Shown here: one piece after another, positions 46,857-56,292 of the stretch
Layout of the letters: each line of letters begins with the position of its first letter
How positions within the stretch are numbered: the first letter of the stretch is position 1
From: Pseudoalteromonas arabiensis
GTDB taxonomy: Bacteria; Pseudomonadota; Gammaproteobacteria; Enterobacterales; Alteromonadaceae
Length of the DNA: 64,000 nucleotides
Assembly: GCF_001550155.1 (NCBI RefSeq)
Contig: NZ_LRUF01000021.1
Coordinates: forward strand, 248,001-312,000
Reading direction: 5' to 3'
The notes under the pieces: generated by a model
Told to the model about the DNA's origin: nothing
Seen by the model: the letters and a program-made list of their open reading frames with translations, nothing else
Databases searched by the model: none
Made by a program: the position numbers and the translations under genes

Positions 46857-47489
46857 TTATAAAATTAAGCGTAAAAATTGTGCTGTATAAAGGGTAAGTG
46901 GTTCACTTGATTTATCAAGTTTAGAGCGCATTACAGCGCCTTCCCAGCCGATCCAGAAGAACTCAGCTAGCATTTTACAATCTGATGATTGAGGTATTTG
47001 CTTTTGCTGCTTTGCGTCAACTAAGCACTGCTCAATTAAAGCTTGCCAGCTGGTGTAAGCCTGTTTAATACGGTCAATCATTGGCTCATCAAGGTAACTG
47101 AGTTCTTGATTTAAATTGCCAATTAAGCAGCCACGATTAAACTCAAATTTTGCCATGCCTTGTTTGGCGTCGTTAGCAAACACTACAACTCTTTCAAGCG
47201 GGTTTATTTTTTCATCAGTTAGATGGCGTTTTAACTTTGCTTGAAAATAGCTGTCGTAAGCATCTATAAGTGCTAAGCCAAAATCATTTTTACTTTTGAA
47301 GTAATGATAAAAAGAGCCTTTAGGTACTTGGGCTGATTTTAAAATTAAATCAATGCCGGTTGCGCTAAAGCCTTTTTCGGTTAATACAGCTAAACCCGTA
47401 TTAATTAATAAGGCGCGAGTATCTGCATTTGAACGCGCTATTTTAGGTGGCCTGCCGCGACGGCTTGGCACAGAGTTATTTGTTTGCAT
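46857..47489 (-). CDS. TetR-family transcriptional repressor
   Basis: 210 residues from ATG 47489, just after the operator and giving MQTNNSVPSRRGRPPK; the longer frame would run through the operator. The TetR helix-turn-helix reads ALLINTGLAVLTEKGFSATGIDLILKSAQVPKGSFYHYF. It lies upstream of acuI on the same strand, and matching palindromes precede both genes. This suggests autoregulation and control of acuI, comparable to AcuR or NemR systems. Confidence 0.88.
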   Translation of the reverse strand: MQTNNSVPSRRGRPPKIARSNADTRALLINTGLAVLTEKGFSATGIDLILKSAQVPKGSFYHYFKSKNDFGLALIDAYDSYFQAKLKRHLTDEKINPLERVVVFANDAKQGMAKFEFNRGCLIGNLNQELSYLDEPMIDRIKQAYTSWQALIEQCLVDAKQQKQIPQSSDCKMLAEFFWIGWEGAVMRSKLDKSSEPLTLYTAQFLRLIL

Positions 47490-47501
47490 GAATACTATAT
47501 T

Positions 47502-47515
47502 AGACCGATTGGTCT
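47502..47515. promoter_or_regulatory. Probable TetR operator before tetR
   Basis: Perfect palindrome AGACC-GATT-GGTCT, starting 13 bases upstream of the tetR ATG. The form is typical of NemR/DhaR-like TetR operators. Confidence 0.7.
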
Positions 47516-47539
47516 TTAATGTGCAAGTAATTAATTGCA

Positions 47540-47579
47540 TAAATTGTAATCATCATAAATTTGTCGTGATTACAATTTA
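47540..47579. repeat. 13-bp inverted repeat upstream of tetR
   Basis: TAAATTGTAATCA and TGATTACAATTTA are perfect arms around 14 bases. It could be a second regulator's operator or a hairpin. It is 25 bases from the tetR operator. Confidence 0.55.
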
Positions 47580-47859
47580 AATGGGAACTTTGCCGAAACG
47601 GCTTAGGTCACAATTATGAAGCTAAAAAAGATAAAAATTTTTAGCCTAATTTAAGTGTATTTATAGGTGGTTTTAGATGAGAGGTACGACCACTTAGTCA
47701 TTTAAAATGTTAATTCAGTTGAGCATCAGCATGTTAGTTATTGTCAATTTATTTAATTGCTTTTTGCTATTTGAATTTAACAGTTTTATTAACTATTCAT
47801 TAAATGTAGATGTCAATTTCGCTACATATCTATAAATATAAAAGGTGAGGATGTTACCT

Positions 47860-48030
47860 ATGAAGAGACAGAAAAGAGATCGTTTAGAAAGAGCTCATTC
47901 TCAAGGTTATAAAGCAGGCTTGGCAGGCCGTTCCAAAGATCAATGCCCTTATCAACAAATCGACCCTAAATCTGAATGGTTAGGCGGCTGGCGCGAAGCA
48001 ATTGAAAACCGCAATATGTTTAAAACTTAA
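47860..48030 (+). CDS. rmf: Ribosome modulation factor
   Basis: 56 residues from ATG 47860 with GGTGAGG upstream; the in-frame GTG at 47845 lies within that box and is rejected. MKRQKRDRLERAHSQGYKAGL, GRSKDQCPY and WLGGWREA match E. coli RMF. It dimerises ribosomes into inactive 100S particles in stationary phase. Adjacent to fabA, as in E. coli. Confidence 0.95.
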   Translation: MKRQKRDRLERAHSQGYKAGLAGRSKDQCPYQQIDPKSEWLGGWREAIENRNMFKT

Positions 48031-48053
48031 TATAGGCACCTGTTAATTTACGC

Positions 48054-48080
48054 AAAAAAGCCCCATGCAGGGGCTTTTTT
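48054..48080. terminator. Bidirectional rmf/fabA terminator
   Basis: AAAAAAGCCCC / GGGGCTTTTTT with loop ATGCA between the convergent rmf and fabA genes. Confidence 0.93.
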
Positions 48081-48101
48081 GTATCTGCAAACAAGTAAAA
48101 A

Positions 48102-48617
48102 TTAGAATGCAGTTGTATCTTGGAAAAGACCTACCTTAAGATCTTTCGCTTCATAGATTACGCGGCCATCTACTTCTACAGTACCATCAGCCATACCCAT
48201 GAATAATTTACGTTTGATAACACGTTTCATGTCTAAACGATAAGTAACTTTTTTTGCTGTTGGCAGGATCTGACCTGTGAATTTAACTTCACCTACACCG
48301 AGTGCACGGCCAAGTCCAGGACCACCAGACCAACCAAGGAAGAAACCAACTAATTGCCACATTGCATCAAGGCCTAGACAACCAGGCATAACAGGGTCAC
48401 CTTTAAAGTGGCAGTCAAAGAACCAAAGATCAGGGTTAATATCTAACTCGGCAACGATCTGGCCTTTACCGTGCTCGCCGCCATCTTCAGTAATTGAAAC
48501 GATGCGATCCATCATTAGCATGTTGTCGCTAGGTAGGCGGCAGTTGCCTTCACCAAACATTTCACCTTGACCGCAAAGGATTAGTTCTTCTTTTGTATAG
48601 CTGTTTTTAGGTTCCAT
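48102..48617 (-). CDS. fabA: 3-hydroxydecanoyl-ACP dehydratase/isomerase
   Basis: 171 residues from ATG 48617, matching E. coli FabA; the frame extends to 48725 but that part contains the regulatory palindrome. It makes trans-2- and cis-3-decenoyl-ACP, introducing the double bond of unsaturated fatty acids. The active-site His70 ([10 protein letters not shown]) and Asp84 ([10 protein letters not shown]) are at the same numbers as in E. coli. A FabR-type site lies 35 bases upstream. Confidence 0.96.
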   Translation of the reverse strand: MEPKNSYTKEELILCGQGEMFGEGNCRLPSDNMLMMDRIVSITEDGGEHGKGQIVAELDINPDLWFFDCHFKGDPVMPGCLGLDAMWQLVGFFLGWSGGPGLGRALGVGEVKFTGQILPTAKKVTYRLDMKRVIKRKLFMGMADGTVEVDGRVIYEAKDLKVGLFQDTTAF

Positions 48618-48651
48618 AACTCTTATTCGTCGCTTAGAAATTGCCCTGTAC

Positions 48652-48675
48652 TTTAGCGTACACTTGTACGCTAAA
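48652..48675. promoter_or_regulatory. Probable FabR operator upstream of fabA
   Basis: TTTAGCGTACA-CT-TGTACGCTAAA has perfect 11-base arms. The core AGCGTACA-N2-TGTACGCT is the form described for FabR at fabA/fabB in Enterobacteria and Vibrio. It would repress unsaturated fatty-acid synthesis here. Confidence 0.85.
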
Positions 48676-48824
48676 CAACTCGGAGCAGTTAAATAATTTA
48701 TATTTTCAGCTTGTTTTATGACCACTTAATTAAACTGTTACAGATAAAGGGAGATAAAACCGCGCATTGTGAAGTAAAAATCATTATAATTGCTGTGATT
48801 CTTTAACCAGTCTAAAGGAAATTT

Positions 48825-49682
48825 ATGATCCTTTTTGTAAACTCACTAACAGTGATTGATTTTTCTTACTTGTGTAATAAACGCGGCGCAGTTGGCGAGA
48901 GCTGGATTGTGGATTTAACTCTACATGGTCAGTTGAATGATGAGTCGATGGTGCTGGATTTTGGTTTAGTTAAAAAGCAAATTAAAGGCATTATTGATGA
49001 ATGTATTGACCATAAACTTGCTGTACCAGCAAAATTAAATGGTTCACTAACACAGCATGCAGAGCAGAGCGTGCTAGATTGTCACTTCGGTGATAATTAT
49101 CACTTAGCAATGAGTGCACCAAATCAAGCCTTTTGTCCTATAGATGCAGATATTATTGATGAAAACTCAGTGACTGAGTTTTTAATTAAAACAATAATGC
49201 CCAAGCTTCCTAATAATATCGAAAAAATCGAAATTAGTTTAAAGCCAGAACATAGCCAAAGCTTTTACTATCATTACAGCCACGGTCTCAAAAAGCACGA
49301 TGGTAATTGCCAGCGTATTATTCATGGTCATCGCTCACAAATTGGAATTAGCCTTGATGGTATGGCGATGCCTCGCTTACAAAAAGAATGGGCAGATAAA
49401 TGGCAAGATATTTACTTAGCGACAGCAGAAGATGAAATCAATAAATCTGACCTTAAGCATGTAACTGCACTAGATAACGATGTGTGTTTTGCCTATACAT
49501 CACAACAAGGCTATTTTGAAATGGCGATTGATAAATCACGTTGTGACATTTTACCTTGCGATACCACGGTTGAATGCATTGCCGATTATCTAAGCTCACA
49601 AGTGAAAAGCCTGTACCCTGACTCTGAAGTAAAAATTACCGCTTATGAAGGAGTGGGCAAGGGGTCTATAAGTTATGCGTAA
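48825..49682 (+). CDS. Two-domain PTPS/QueD-like protein (6-carboxytetrahydropterin synthase family)
   Basis: 285 residues, about twice the size of QueD, apparently two T-fold domains in tandem. The N-terminal domain keeps the later active-site parts (VLDFGLVKKQIKG, IDHKLA with His63), but lacks a metal site: GES stands where HGH belongs. The C-terminal domain has YSHGLKKHDGNCQRIIHGHR, that is His153, Cys162, His167 and His169 as in the zinc/Cys site of QueD, but no DF/DH part. It may act on a pterin or be a repurposed fold. It overlaps the M23 gene by eight bases. Confidence 0.75.
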   Translation: MILFVNSLTVIDFSYLCNKRGAVGESWIVDLTLHGQLNDESMVLDFGLVKKQIKGIIDECIDHKLAVPAKLNGSLTQHAEQSVLDCHFGDNYHLAMSAPNQAFCPIDADIIDENSVTEFLIKTIMPKLPNNIEKIEISLKPEHSQSFYYHYSHGLKKHDGNCQRIIHGHRSQIGISLDGMAMPRLQKEWADKWQDIYLATAEDEINKSDLKHVTALDNDVCFAYTSQQGYFEMAIDKSRCDILPCDTTVECIADYLSSQVKSLYPDSEVKITAYEGVGKGSISYA

Positions 49683-50493
49683 AGGATTACTAATAGCAGC
49701 GTTTGCAGGATTGTTTTCTTTAACTGCCAGTGCTGTTGAATTAAAAGGACATTTAACTCAAGGCGGTTTAGTAACTGGCCAAATTGAAGGCGCTAAAAGT
49801 GTTAGTTTCAATGGTGAGCAACTTAAGCTTTCAACAAGTGGTGAATTTGTTTTTGGTTTTGGCCGTGATGCTAAGACAAACCATACTCTTTCTTGGGTTG
49901 ATAGTGCTGGTGTGAACCACGAGAAAGCAATTGTAATCACCAAGCGTGATTATAAAATCGATAAAATCACCGGTGTTGCAAAAAAATATGTTTCGCCACC
50001 TAAAGAAGTGTCTGAGCGTATTAGCCGTGAAGCTGTTGCAGTACGTAAAGCTAGGCAAGTAAATTCTGACTTACGTTATTTTTTAGAGCCGGTTTATAAG
50101 CCTGCAAGTGGGCGTATTTCAGGTGTTTATGGTAGCCAGCGTTACTTTAACGGTGAGCCTCGCCGCCCACATTTTGGGTTAGACATTGCCAATAAAACAG
50201 GCAGCCCAGTGTATGCACCAGTAAGTGGTACGGTGGTGTTTGCTGATGCAGATTTATATTACTCTGGCGGCACGTTAATTCTTGACCATGGCCATGGTGT
50301 TACCTCTACCTACATTCATTTAAGCAAATTAGATGTAAAAGTAGGGGATGAAATTACGCGTGGTGACAAAATTGCTGAGATCGGCGCAACAGGCCGAGTT
50401 ACCGGCCCTCATTTAGACTGGCGTTTTAATTGGAAAAACGAACGCCTTGACCCTGCGCTAATGATGCAAGACACATTAGCTAATGAAAAGTAG
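49675..50493 (+). CDS. Exported M23-family metallopeptidase
   Basis: 272 residues with a signal peptide (MRKGLLIAAFAGLFSLTASA). The C-terminal LytM domain carries HFGLDIANKTGSPVYAP (HxxxD zinc motif) and GPHLDWRF (the HLDWRF end, HxH-like). The N-terminal part is a beta-rich domain that may bind cell wall. It should cut peptidoglycan cross-bridges in the periplasm, or activate amidases. It overlaps the PTPS-like gene, an arrangement I recall from related genera. Confidence 0.88.
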   Translation: MRKGLLIAAFAGLFSLTASAVELKGHLTQGGLVTGQIEGAKSVSFNGEQLKLSTSGEFVFGFGRDAKTNHTLSWVDSAGVNHEKAIVITKRDYKIDKITGVAKKYVSPPKEVSERISREAVAVRKARQVNSDLRYFLEPVYKPASGRISGVYGSQRYFNGEPRRPHFGLDIANKTGSPVYAPVSGTVVFADADLYYSGGTLILDHGHGVTSTYIHLSKLDVKVGDEITRGDKIAEIGATGRVTGPHLDWRFNWKNERLDPALMMQDTLANEK

Positions 50494-50498
50494 AGACT

Positions 50499-50933
50499 AT
50501 GACACAACAAATCGATCGTGATGCTATTATTGCACAGCGTATTATTGACTCAACAACGTCAGTAACGAAAACAGTTTTCCCAGGCCGTACAAATCACCAT
50601 AACACACTATTTGGTGGGGACGCGTTAGCTTGGATGGATGAAGTCGCCTTTATTGCAGCAACCCGTTTTTGTCGTAAGCCACTTGTAACGATTTCGTCTG
50701 ATCGTGTTGATTTTAAAGAGGCTATTCCAGCAGGTACATTCGCCGAGCTAATTTCAAAAGTTGTTCACGTTGGCAATACCAGTCTTAAAGTAGACGTAGA
50801 AATCTTTTTAGAAAGAATGCATAAAGATGACAAGCATTTAGCTATTTCAGGTAGCTTCACGTTTGTAGCTGTTGATGATAACCACAGACCAACTCCGGTA
50901 GTTTGCGATAAGATGATCAACGGCTTCGAATAA
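50499..50933 (+). CDS. Acyl-CoA thioesterase (hotdog fold, YciA-like)
   Basis: 144 residues. TVFPGRTNHHNTLFGGDALAWMDE and ATRFCRKPLVTISSDRVDF are signature blocks of the acyl-CoA thioesterase hotdog family, with the Asn/Asp catalytic pair. It hydrolyses acyl-CoAs to free acids in the cytosol. It lies five bases after the M23 gene, so may share its transcript, but a functional link is unclear. Confidence 0.88.
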   Translation: MTQQIDRDAIIAQRIIDSTTSVTKTVFPGRTNHHNTLFGGDALAWMDEVAFIAATRFCRKPLVTISSDRVDFKEAIPAGTFAELISKVVHVGNTSLKVDVEIFLERMHKDDKHLAISGSFTFVAVDDNHRPTPVVCDKMINGFE

Positions 50934-50951
50934 TACTTACTATAAGTTATA

Positions 50952-50985
50952 AATAAATTAAGTACCTTCGGGTGCTTAATTTATT
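50952..50985 (+). terminator. Terminator with UUCG tetraloop
   Basis: AATAAATTAAGTACC / GGTGCTTAATTTATT closes a C(TTCG)G loop, 20 bases after the thioesterase stop. One G-T pair. The T-run is inside the stem. Confidence 0.75.
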
Positions 50986-51115
50986 AGATAAAAAGAACAC
51001 ATCATACTTTATTTTTTTAAAGTTAACTTTAGCAACTATAAAAATAATTTAAGAGGGTGTGTACAAGGGATAGATATATGAGGGAGTTCTTTCTTTTTAT
51101 TATTGAGAATAGTTT

Positions 51116-51144
51116 AGTGTAGCCCCATAAAAAGAAGCTACACT
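51116..51144 (-). terminator. Terminator-like hairpin after the moxR-tgpA-antiporter operon
   Basis: AGTGTAGC / GCTACACT around a 13-base loop, 11 bases beyond the antiporter-like stop. No strong T-run follows on the minus strand. Confidence 0.55.
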
Positions 51145-51154
51145 GTTTATCTAT

Positions 51155-52477
51155 TTACAACACCATTGCCGCAACCCAGCCAGCAATTAGTAGCGGAATA
51201 TTAAAGTGGATAAAAGTAGGTACCACTGAATCCCAAATATGGTCATGTTGACCATCTGCATTTAGGCCAGATGTTGGTCCAAGTGTTGAGTCAGAAGCAG
51301 GGGAGCCAGCATCGCCTAAAGCGCCCGCTGTACCAACCAGTGCCGCCGTTGCCATTACCGAAAAATTAAGTTCCATGCAAAGTGGTACAAATAGGGTGGC
51401 TATAATTGGCACTGTTGAAAACGAGCTACCAATACCCATGGTTATTAAGAGTCCAACCAATAAAATCAATGCGGCTGCAAGGGGTTTGTTACCTTCAATC
51501 ATAGCCGCTGCAGAGCTGACTAACGAAGTTACATCACCCGTTGCTTTCATCACTGAAGCAAAGCCTTGTGCTGAGATCATAATAAAGCCAATCATCGCCA
51601 TCATCGCGATGCCTTTACTAAATACATCGCCGTTTTGCTCAAGCTTTACAACACCAAGCAAGGTAAATATGGCCACTCCAACGAGGCCGCCTAAGATCAT
51701 TGAGCCACTGATATTTTGCGCCACTAAAGAGCAAAGTACAGCGGTAATGCCAACTACCAGTACCTTTTTAGGCTGTTCTATGAGCACCTCTTGTTGTGGC
51801 TCTGTTAAGCTATGAGACTCATAACTACGGCGCTTTCGATAGCTAATAAATACCGCAACCAATAAACCAAATAACATCCCGATGGCTGGAATTATCATTG
51901 CCATGGGGACTTGAGTATTAACGATATCTAAGCCATTTTCAGTGAGGTTTTTGTGCAAAATGGAATATAAGTAAATCCCACCAAAACCATAAGGTAACAC
52001 CATATAAGAAGTGGCTAATCCGAAGGTTAAAATACATGCTATTGCACGTCTATCAAGGCGCAACTTGTTAAACACAATCAGTAATGGCGGAATAAGTATT
52101 GGGATAAAGGCTATATGCACAGGTATTAAATTTTGCGATGAAATCGCACAGAGTAAAATAATACTTAAAATAAGGTAACTAAGCGTAGTTTCGCCTTTAT
52201 GACTATTCTCGTTTACTTGCTTAAGTAACTTAGACGCTAAAATACGTGTTAAACCCGACTTAGAAATAGCAACCGCAAACGCACCTAACATCGCATAGCT
52301 AAGCGCTATTTCAGCACCCCCCGATAAGCCATCATTGAATGCATTAACAGTTTCAGTTAAACCAAGACCAGCGGTCAAACCCGCAACAATAGCACTCACT
52401 GTCATCGCGACAATGACATTAATTCGACAAAGCGTTAAAACCAGCATCAACATAACGCCGACAATTACTGCATTCAT
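51155..52477 (-). CDS. Na+/H+ antiporter-like carrier (NhaC/ion-transporter superfamily)
   Basis: 440 residues, with about 10-12 hydrophobic helices and a polar loop near residue 215-230 ([19 protein letters not shown]). [36 protein letters not shown] is a conserved segment of the Na_H_antiporter family. It probably exchanges Na+ for H+ or an organic anion. It is the last gene, eight bases after the transglutaminase gene. Confidence 0.75.
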   Translation of the reverse strand: MNAVIVGVMLMLVLTLCRINVIVAMTVSAIVAGLTAGLGLTETVNAFNDGLSGGAEIALSYAMLGAFAVAISKSGLTRILASKLLKQVNENSHKGETTLSYLILSIILLCAISSQNLIPVHIAFIPILIPPLLIVFNKLRLDRRAIACILTFGLATSYMVLPYGFGGIYLYSILHKNLTENGLDIVNTQVPMAMIIPAIGMLFGLLVAVFISYRKRRSYESHSLTEPQQEVLIEQPKKVLVVGITAVLCSLVAQNISGSMILGGLVGVAIFTLLGVVKLEQNGDVFSKGIAMMAMIGFIMISAQGFASVMKATGDVTSLVSSAAAMIEGNKPLAAALILLVGLLITMGIGSSFSTVPIIATLFVPLCMELNFSVMATAALVGTAGALGDAGSPASDSTLGPTSGLNADGQHDHIWDSVVPTFIHFNIPLLIAGWVAAMVL

Positions 52478-52485
52478 ATTGTTCT

Positions 52486-54426
52486 CTATTTGGCTGTTTT
52501 GAGAGAGTTTAACAGAACTCGCACACGGTTTTTGCGATTTTGAGTATATGATTGTTGTTGATAGCGTACTTCGATGATTATTTGCTCAAATTCGTTTAAA
52601 TAAGGCTTCACTGCGGGCTTTTGCTGTTTGATCAAAGCAATATTTTGTAGTGGTGTGTGGGTAGAAACAGGCGAGACACCTTGCTTTTTAGCCCACTGAT
52701 AAAGCCAAGTAATGTCATCAACCAATGGTTCGCTACTTCGTACTGGGCGCTTGCTATATAAAAAATAGCCTGTAAAGCTCAGTAATAAAGTACCTAACAC
52801 AACTAATGGCGTTAGCCATGCTGAATTATTACCAAACAGTGAATCAAATAAACTTTGCTGTGATGCTTGGTCAAACGTAAGCACCCAGTTAGTCCATTTA
52901 TAGTCGAGCTCTTCAAGCTGAATACGCAGCCAGTTTATTGCTTTAAAATGGCTCCAGCGCTTTAAACCAAAATTAAGATTGTTGTTAAAACTTTCATTTA
53001 AATCACCAAGCTGTGATAACGAACTATTTAAACGCTCCGGGGCAACAACAGCGGTAGCATCAAATATGTGCCACTTTTCATCGAAGAACACTTCAACCCA
53101 CGCATGCGCATCATATTGATAAATGTTGAGCGTAGCGGCTTTAGTTTGTTCGCCCCCTAAATAACCCGACACAACTCGGGCAGGGTAACCGGCAACACGA
53201 AACATAAATGCGGCCGTGCTTGCATAATGACCACAAAAACCACGTTTGGTATCAAATACAAACTGGTCTAACGTATTATCACCATACATTGGCGTTGGTG
53301 TTAATGTGTAAGCAAACCGCTGCTGATTAAAGTAATTAAGTAATGCGTTAAAGTAACCTTGTGCATTATCATGCTCAGCAGCCAGCTGATTTGCCAGCGC
53401 CGTTGTTTGTGGGTTAGTCATTTTAGGTAAGCGGGTATATAAACGTTTTTCGAAGGCATTCAGGCTCAGCGAAGCTTGGCTACTCGTTACCGCGTATTTA
53501 ATGTTTTTGTTTAAGTTACCTTTGCGTTTTAACAAACCATTGTAAGTAGAGTGCACATCTGAATTAGCACTTTGTGCAAAGCCAAGGGCAAATAACCAAT
53601 TTGAAGATGAGGGCTCTGCAATAACATGATAATCAATGCTATTGCTACGGCTAATGGCGTGGCGAATAGGGTTAAATTGTTTAGATTTTAAAATGTCCGA
53701 TATTAACCATTCACTACCATTAAACTCATCATGAATGAGGCTTCGCCAATAATAGGGGGCGTGTAAGGTTTGCCCTGGCTGTTGTTCTACCCGAAAAACC
53801 AAATCATCAGACTCAGCTAATTTAGCAATCGAAAAGGGGTTCACTTGTTCTGATAAGCCAGTTTTCGCAAGCTTTGGCCCAGGTAGCTGCCAAAATGCTG
53901 GTATTTTAGGTAAAAACAAAATCAAAAATGCTGCTATGGGTAAGGCTAGTAATATTGTTTTAAAACTCTGCTTGTTAGCGGCCTTAAAGCTTTGCGGACT
54001 GGTTAAGTAGCCAAGTACTGCGAAGTTAACAATATAGAGTACACTCACAATCAAGGTTTCGAACAGCCCTTGATGAAATAAATACACAGTTGAAAGGTTA
54101 AAAAACACTAGTAAACAAACGGTTTGATACTGTTTAATTGTTTTTGCTTGTAGCAATTTAAAGCTGCTAGCAAGTAGCATCATGGATACAAACAACTTTA
54201 CCGTATCGCTCACACCAACAAGAACAAATAAGGCTATTAAGCTAACTGCAGCCAAAATATTCGCGACCAATCCATTTAGTTTTTTATAAAACTTACTTAA
54301 AAACAGGTTTAAAAAGCTTAAGCCAGCCAATATGGCTAAAAATAGAGTAGGGACTTCGGTAAACAAAAAACCACTGATAACAATAAAAAGCAGTGATAAA
54401 ACAGTATTTATAAGCGGGGTATTCAT
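52486..54426 (-). CDS. TgpA-type membrane transglutaminase (DUF3488 - transglutaminase core - DUF4129)
   Basis: 646 residues. The N-terminal part has six or so helices (about 1-175, DUF3488). A periplasmic domain follows with the transglutaminase triad: Cys398 in [11 protein letters not shown], His441 in DAHAWVEVF and Asp456 in HIFDATA. After a further helix near residue 550 comes a cytosolic tail. TgpA of Pseudomonas aeruginosa is essential for growth, but the substrate is unknown. It is encoded after DUF58 and MoxR as usual. Confidence 0.92.
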   Translation of the reverse strand: MNTPLINTVLSLLFIVISGFLFTEVPTLFLAILAGLSFLNLFLSKFYKKLNGLVANILAAVSLIALFVLVGVSDTVKLFVSMMLLASSFKLLQAKTIKQYQTVCLLVFFNLSTVYLFHQGLFETLIVSVLYIVNFAVLGYLTSPQSFKAANKQSFKTILLALPIAAFLILFLPKIPAFWQLPGPKLAKTGLSEQVNPFSIAKLAESDDLVFRVEQQPGQTLHAPYYWRSLIHDEFNGSEWLISDILKSKQFNPIRHAISRSNSIDYHVIAEPSSSNWLFALGFAQSANSDVHSTYNGLLKRKGNLNKNIKYAVTSSQASLSLNAFEKRLYTRLPKMTNPQTTALANQLAAEHDNAQGYFNALLNYFNQQRFAYTLTPTPMYGDNTLDQFVFDTKRGFCGHYASTAAFMFRVAGYPARVVSGYLGGEQTKAATLNIYQYDAHAWVEVFFDEKWHIFDATAVVAPERLNSSLSQLGDLNESFNNNLNFGLKRWSHFKAINWLRIQLEELDYKWTNWVLTFDQASQQSLFDSLFGNNSAWLTPLVVLGTLLLSFTGYFLYSKRPVRSSEPLVDDITWLYQWAKKQGVSPVSTHTPLQNIALIKQQKPAVKPYLNEFEQIIIEVRYQQQSYTQNRKNRVRVLLNSLKTAK

Positions 54427-54428
54427 AA

Positions 54429-55388
54429 TTAAAACTCCGCCAAAGCTTGTAAGCAGGCTCTTTGATGGTGAACCCCTAAGCCTTTTGCAATGTGTTTATT
54501 AGGCAAGGTTAACGAAAACGCCATGTGTTGATCGGTTAATTGGTTTACCAAAAAGCATAATTGGCTTAAACGATGTTCGTTATTGCCAGTTAACATATTG
54601 AAATTAAGCGCTAATTCCTGTGATGCATCACTGGTAAACTCTTTCGTTAATAGCTGCTGAGTTTTAGCGTAGTGTTTCCACGATACTTTATTCAGTGCTG
54701 TACCTTGCACAAACGGTGTAAGCTGATAAAAGTCATCATTACCGGCTTTAACTTGTGCGTTATCGCCATCATGTTCGTCATTTTCATGGAGTTGAGTATC
54801 AAGCTTTTCTGATGTAATTGGTTGTGGGTAAACAAAAACGGTACTTATTGGCTCTATATAACTCCAAACAGATACTAAACCAAATGGAAAATGACTAATA
54901 ATTTTAATTCTATCAAAGTCATAAGCACCACGATCGCTACATTTAAGTGCTATTTCAACTGTTTTTGTCTCTTTGCTTTGCAGTGACACAGTTTCAGATT
55001 CAACGTTTTTATTAACGAGTTTTACTAGTTCACAGTGTGATTTAGCTTGAACTTGAAAACGCGCGAAAGGGGCTTTTGGCGCATAACTTTCATTAACAAA
55101 TAGGTAGTTAACTGACAAACCTCTAACGTTTTTATAGCCGGTCAGTATCGTAAACACCAAAACAACCACCATTAAATACGCCATGGCTAAAATTAGGTTG
55201 TTTTGATAGTTAATACCCATCACAAAATTAAGCAGCGCAATCAGTAAAAACTGCCCGCCAAGTTTAGAGGGTAATACATAAATTGTTTTATGCTTAAGTT
55301 CAATTTCGTTGGTTCTATGTTTGCTTTTTAATAACTTATTAAAAATTGACTGACGAAATTGCTCAATAAAAGCAGGGCACTTAAACAT
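54429..55388 (-). CDS. DUF58 membrane protein
   Basis: 319 residues with two membrane segments (about 48-95) followed by a beta-rich domain and the DUF58 block, here DFYQLTPFVQGTALNKVSWKHYAKTQQLLTKEF, with the Tyr/Asp-Arg-like and Trp-Lys pair typical of the family. It is encoded between moxR and tgpA, spaced three bases from each. The trio is found in many bacteria and is thought to act together at the envelope. Confidence 0.9.
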   Translation of the reverse strand: MFKCPAFIEQFRQSIFNKLLKSKHRTNEIELKHKTIYVLPSKLGGQFLLIALLNFVMGINYQNNLILAMAYLMVVVLVFTILTGYKNVRGLSVNYLFVNESYAPKAPFARFQVQAKSHCELVKLVNKNVESETVSLQSKETKTVEIALKCSDRGAYDFDRIKIISHFPFGLVSVWSYIEPISTVFVYPQPITSEKLDTQLHENDEHDGDNAQVKAGNDDFYQLTPFVQGTALNKVSWKHYAKTQQLLTKEFTSDASQELALNFNMLTGNNEHRLSQLCFLVNQLTDQHMAFSLTLPNKHIAKGLGVHHQRACLQALAEF

Positions 55389-55391
55389 GTT

Positions 55392-56285
55392 TTATAAGCT
55401 TACTGGCACATGTTTAAGTGCAAACCCGCTATCACCAGCGTTTAAACCAAGCCTGTGATCGGTCACGCTAGGGAAAACCGCTTGCACATCTTCAGGCAGC
55501 ACAAAATCACGGCCTTCAATATACGCCCATGACTTTGCAGCACGGGCAAGCGCAATACTGGCTCTTGGTGATAATGGGTTTACAAAGTGGTTATCTTGGC
55601 GAGTAAACGCAACTAGCTCAAGTATATAGTCAACAACCGCATTACTTATCGTTACCGTATTAATTTCTTTTTGGATAACAGCAAGTTGACCAGGATTAAT
55701 ACGAACGGGCAAGTCATCGTAGTTACGGTTGTTTAACCCTAAAATGAGATTTTTTTCAGCGTGTTTGTCAGGAAAACCTAAACTAATACGCATAAAAAAG
55801 CGATCTAATTGCGACTCAGGTAAAGGATAAGTGCCTGATTGATGCACTGGATTTTGAGTAGCAATCACAAAAAATGGTGATGGTAGGGCGTGCTTAACAG
55901 AATCTACCGTCACTTGTTTTTCTTCCATTGCTTCTAACAGTGCACTTTGCGTTTTAGGACCAGCACGATTAATTTCATCGCCTAAAACAACTTGGCTAAA
56001 TACAGGGCCTTGATGAAATGAAAAGCTATGCTCTTTGGCATCAAAGATGTTTGTACCAAGTATGTCAGAGGGTAATAAATCGCTGGTGAATTGAATTCGC
56101 TGATACGATAAGCCAAGAACAGCCGCAAGTGCATGAGATAACGTGGTTTTTCCCATACCTGGTAAATCTTCAATTAACAGGTGGCCTTCACTAAATAAAC
56201 ACGTTAGGGCGAGTTTTATTTGTTGTTGCTTACCGAAAATAACCGTTGATAGGTCATCTATAACGAGTTGGATTGTCGAATTCAT
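55392..56285 (-). CDS. MoxR-family AAA+ ATPase
   Basis: 297 residues. Walker A is GMGKTT (Lys46), Walker B is LGDEINRAGPKTQSALLEAMEE, sensor 1 is VIATQNP and an Arg-finger region is QLDRFFMRI. MoxR ATPases are chaperone-like and help mature partner complexes, often with DUF58/vWA proteins. Here DUF58 and tgpA follow directly; no vWA gene is present in the window. Confidence 0.93.
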   Translation of the reverse strand: MNSTIQLVIDDLSTVIFGKQQQIKLALTCLFSEGHLLIEDLPGMGKTTLSHALAAVLGLSYQRIQFTSDLLPSDILGTNIFDAKEHSFSFHQGPVFSQVVLGDEINRAGPKTQSALLEAMEEKQVTVDSVKHALPSPFFVIATQNPVHQSGTYPLPESQLDRFFMRISLGFPDKHAEKNLILGLNNRNYDDLPVRINPGQLAVIQKEINTVTISNAVVDYILELVAFTRQDNHFVNPLSPRASIALARAAKSWAYIEGRDFVLPEDVQAVFPSVTDHRLGLNAGDSGFALKHVPVSL

Positions 56286-56292
56286 AAACTAC

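Larger units (their letters stand above)
47490..47859. other. tetR-rmf intergenic region
   Basis: 370 AT-rich bases holding the tetR operator (47502-47515) and a 13-bp inverted repeat (47540-47579). TATAAATATA at 47831-47840 could be the rmf -10 element. The remainder is AT-rich with no ORF. Confidence 0.45.

Noticed and set aside
48618..48725. Longer N-terminus for FabA
   Set aside because: The extension covers the FabR-type palindrome, and starting at 48617 gives exact E. coli numbering of the active-site residues.
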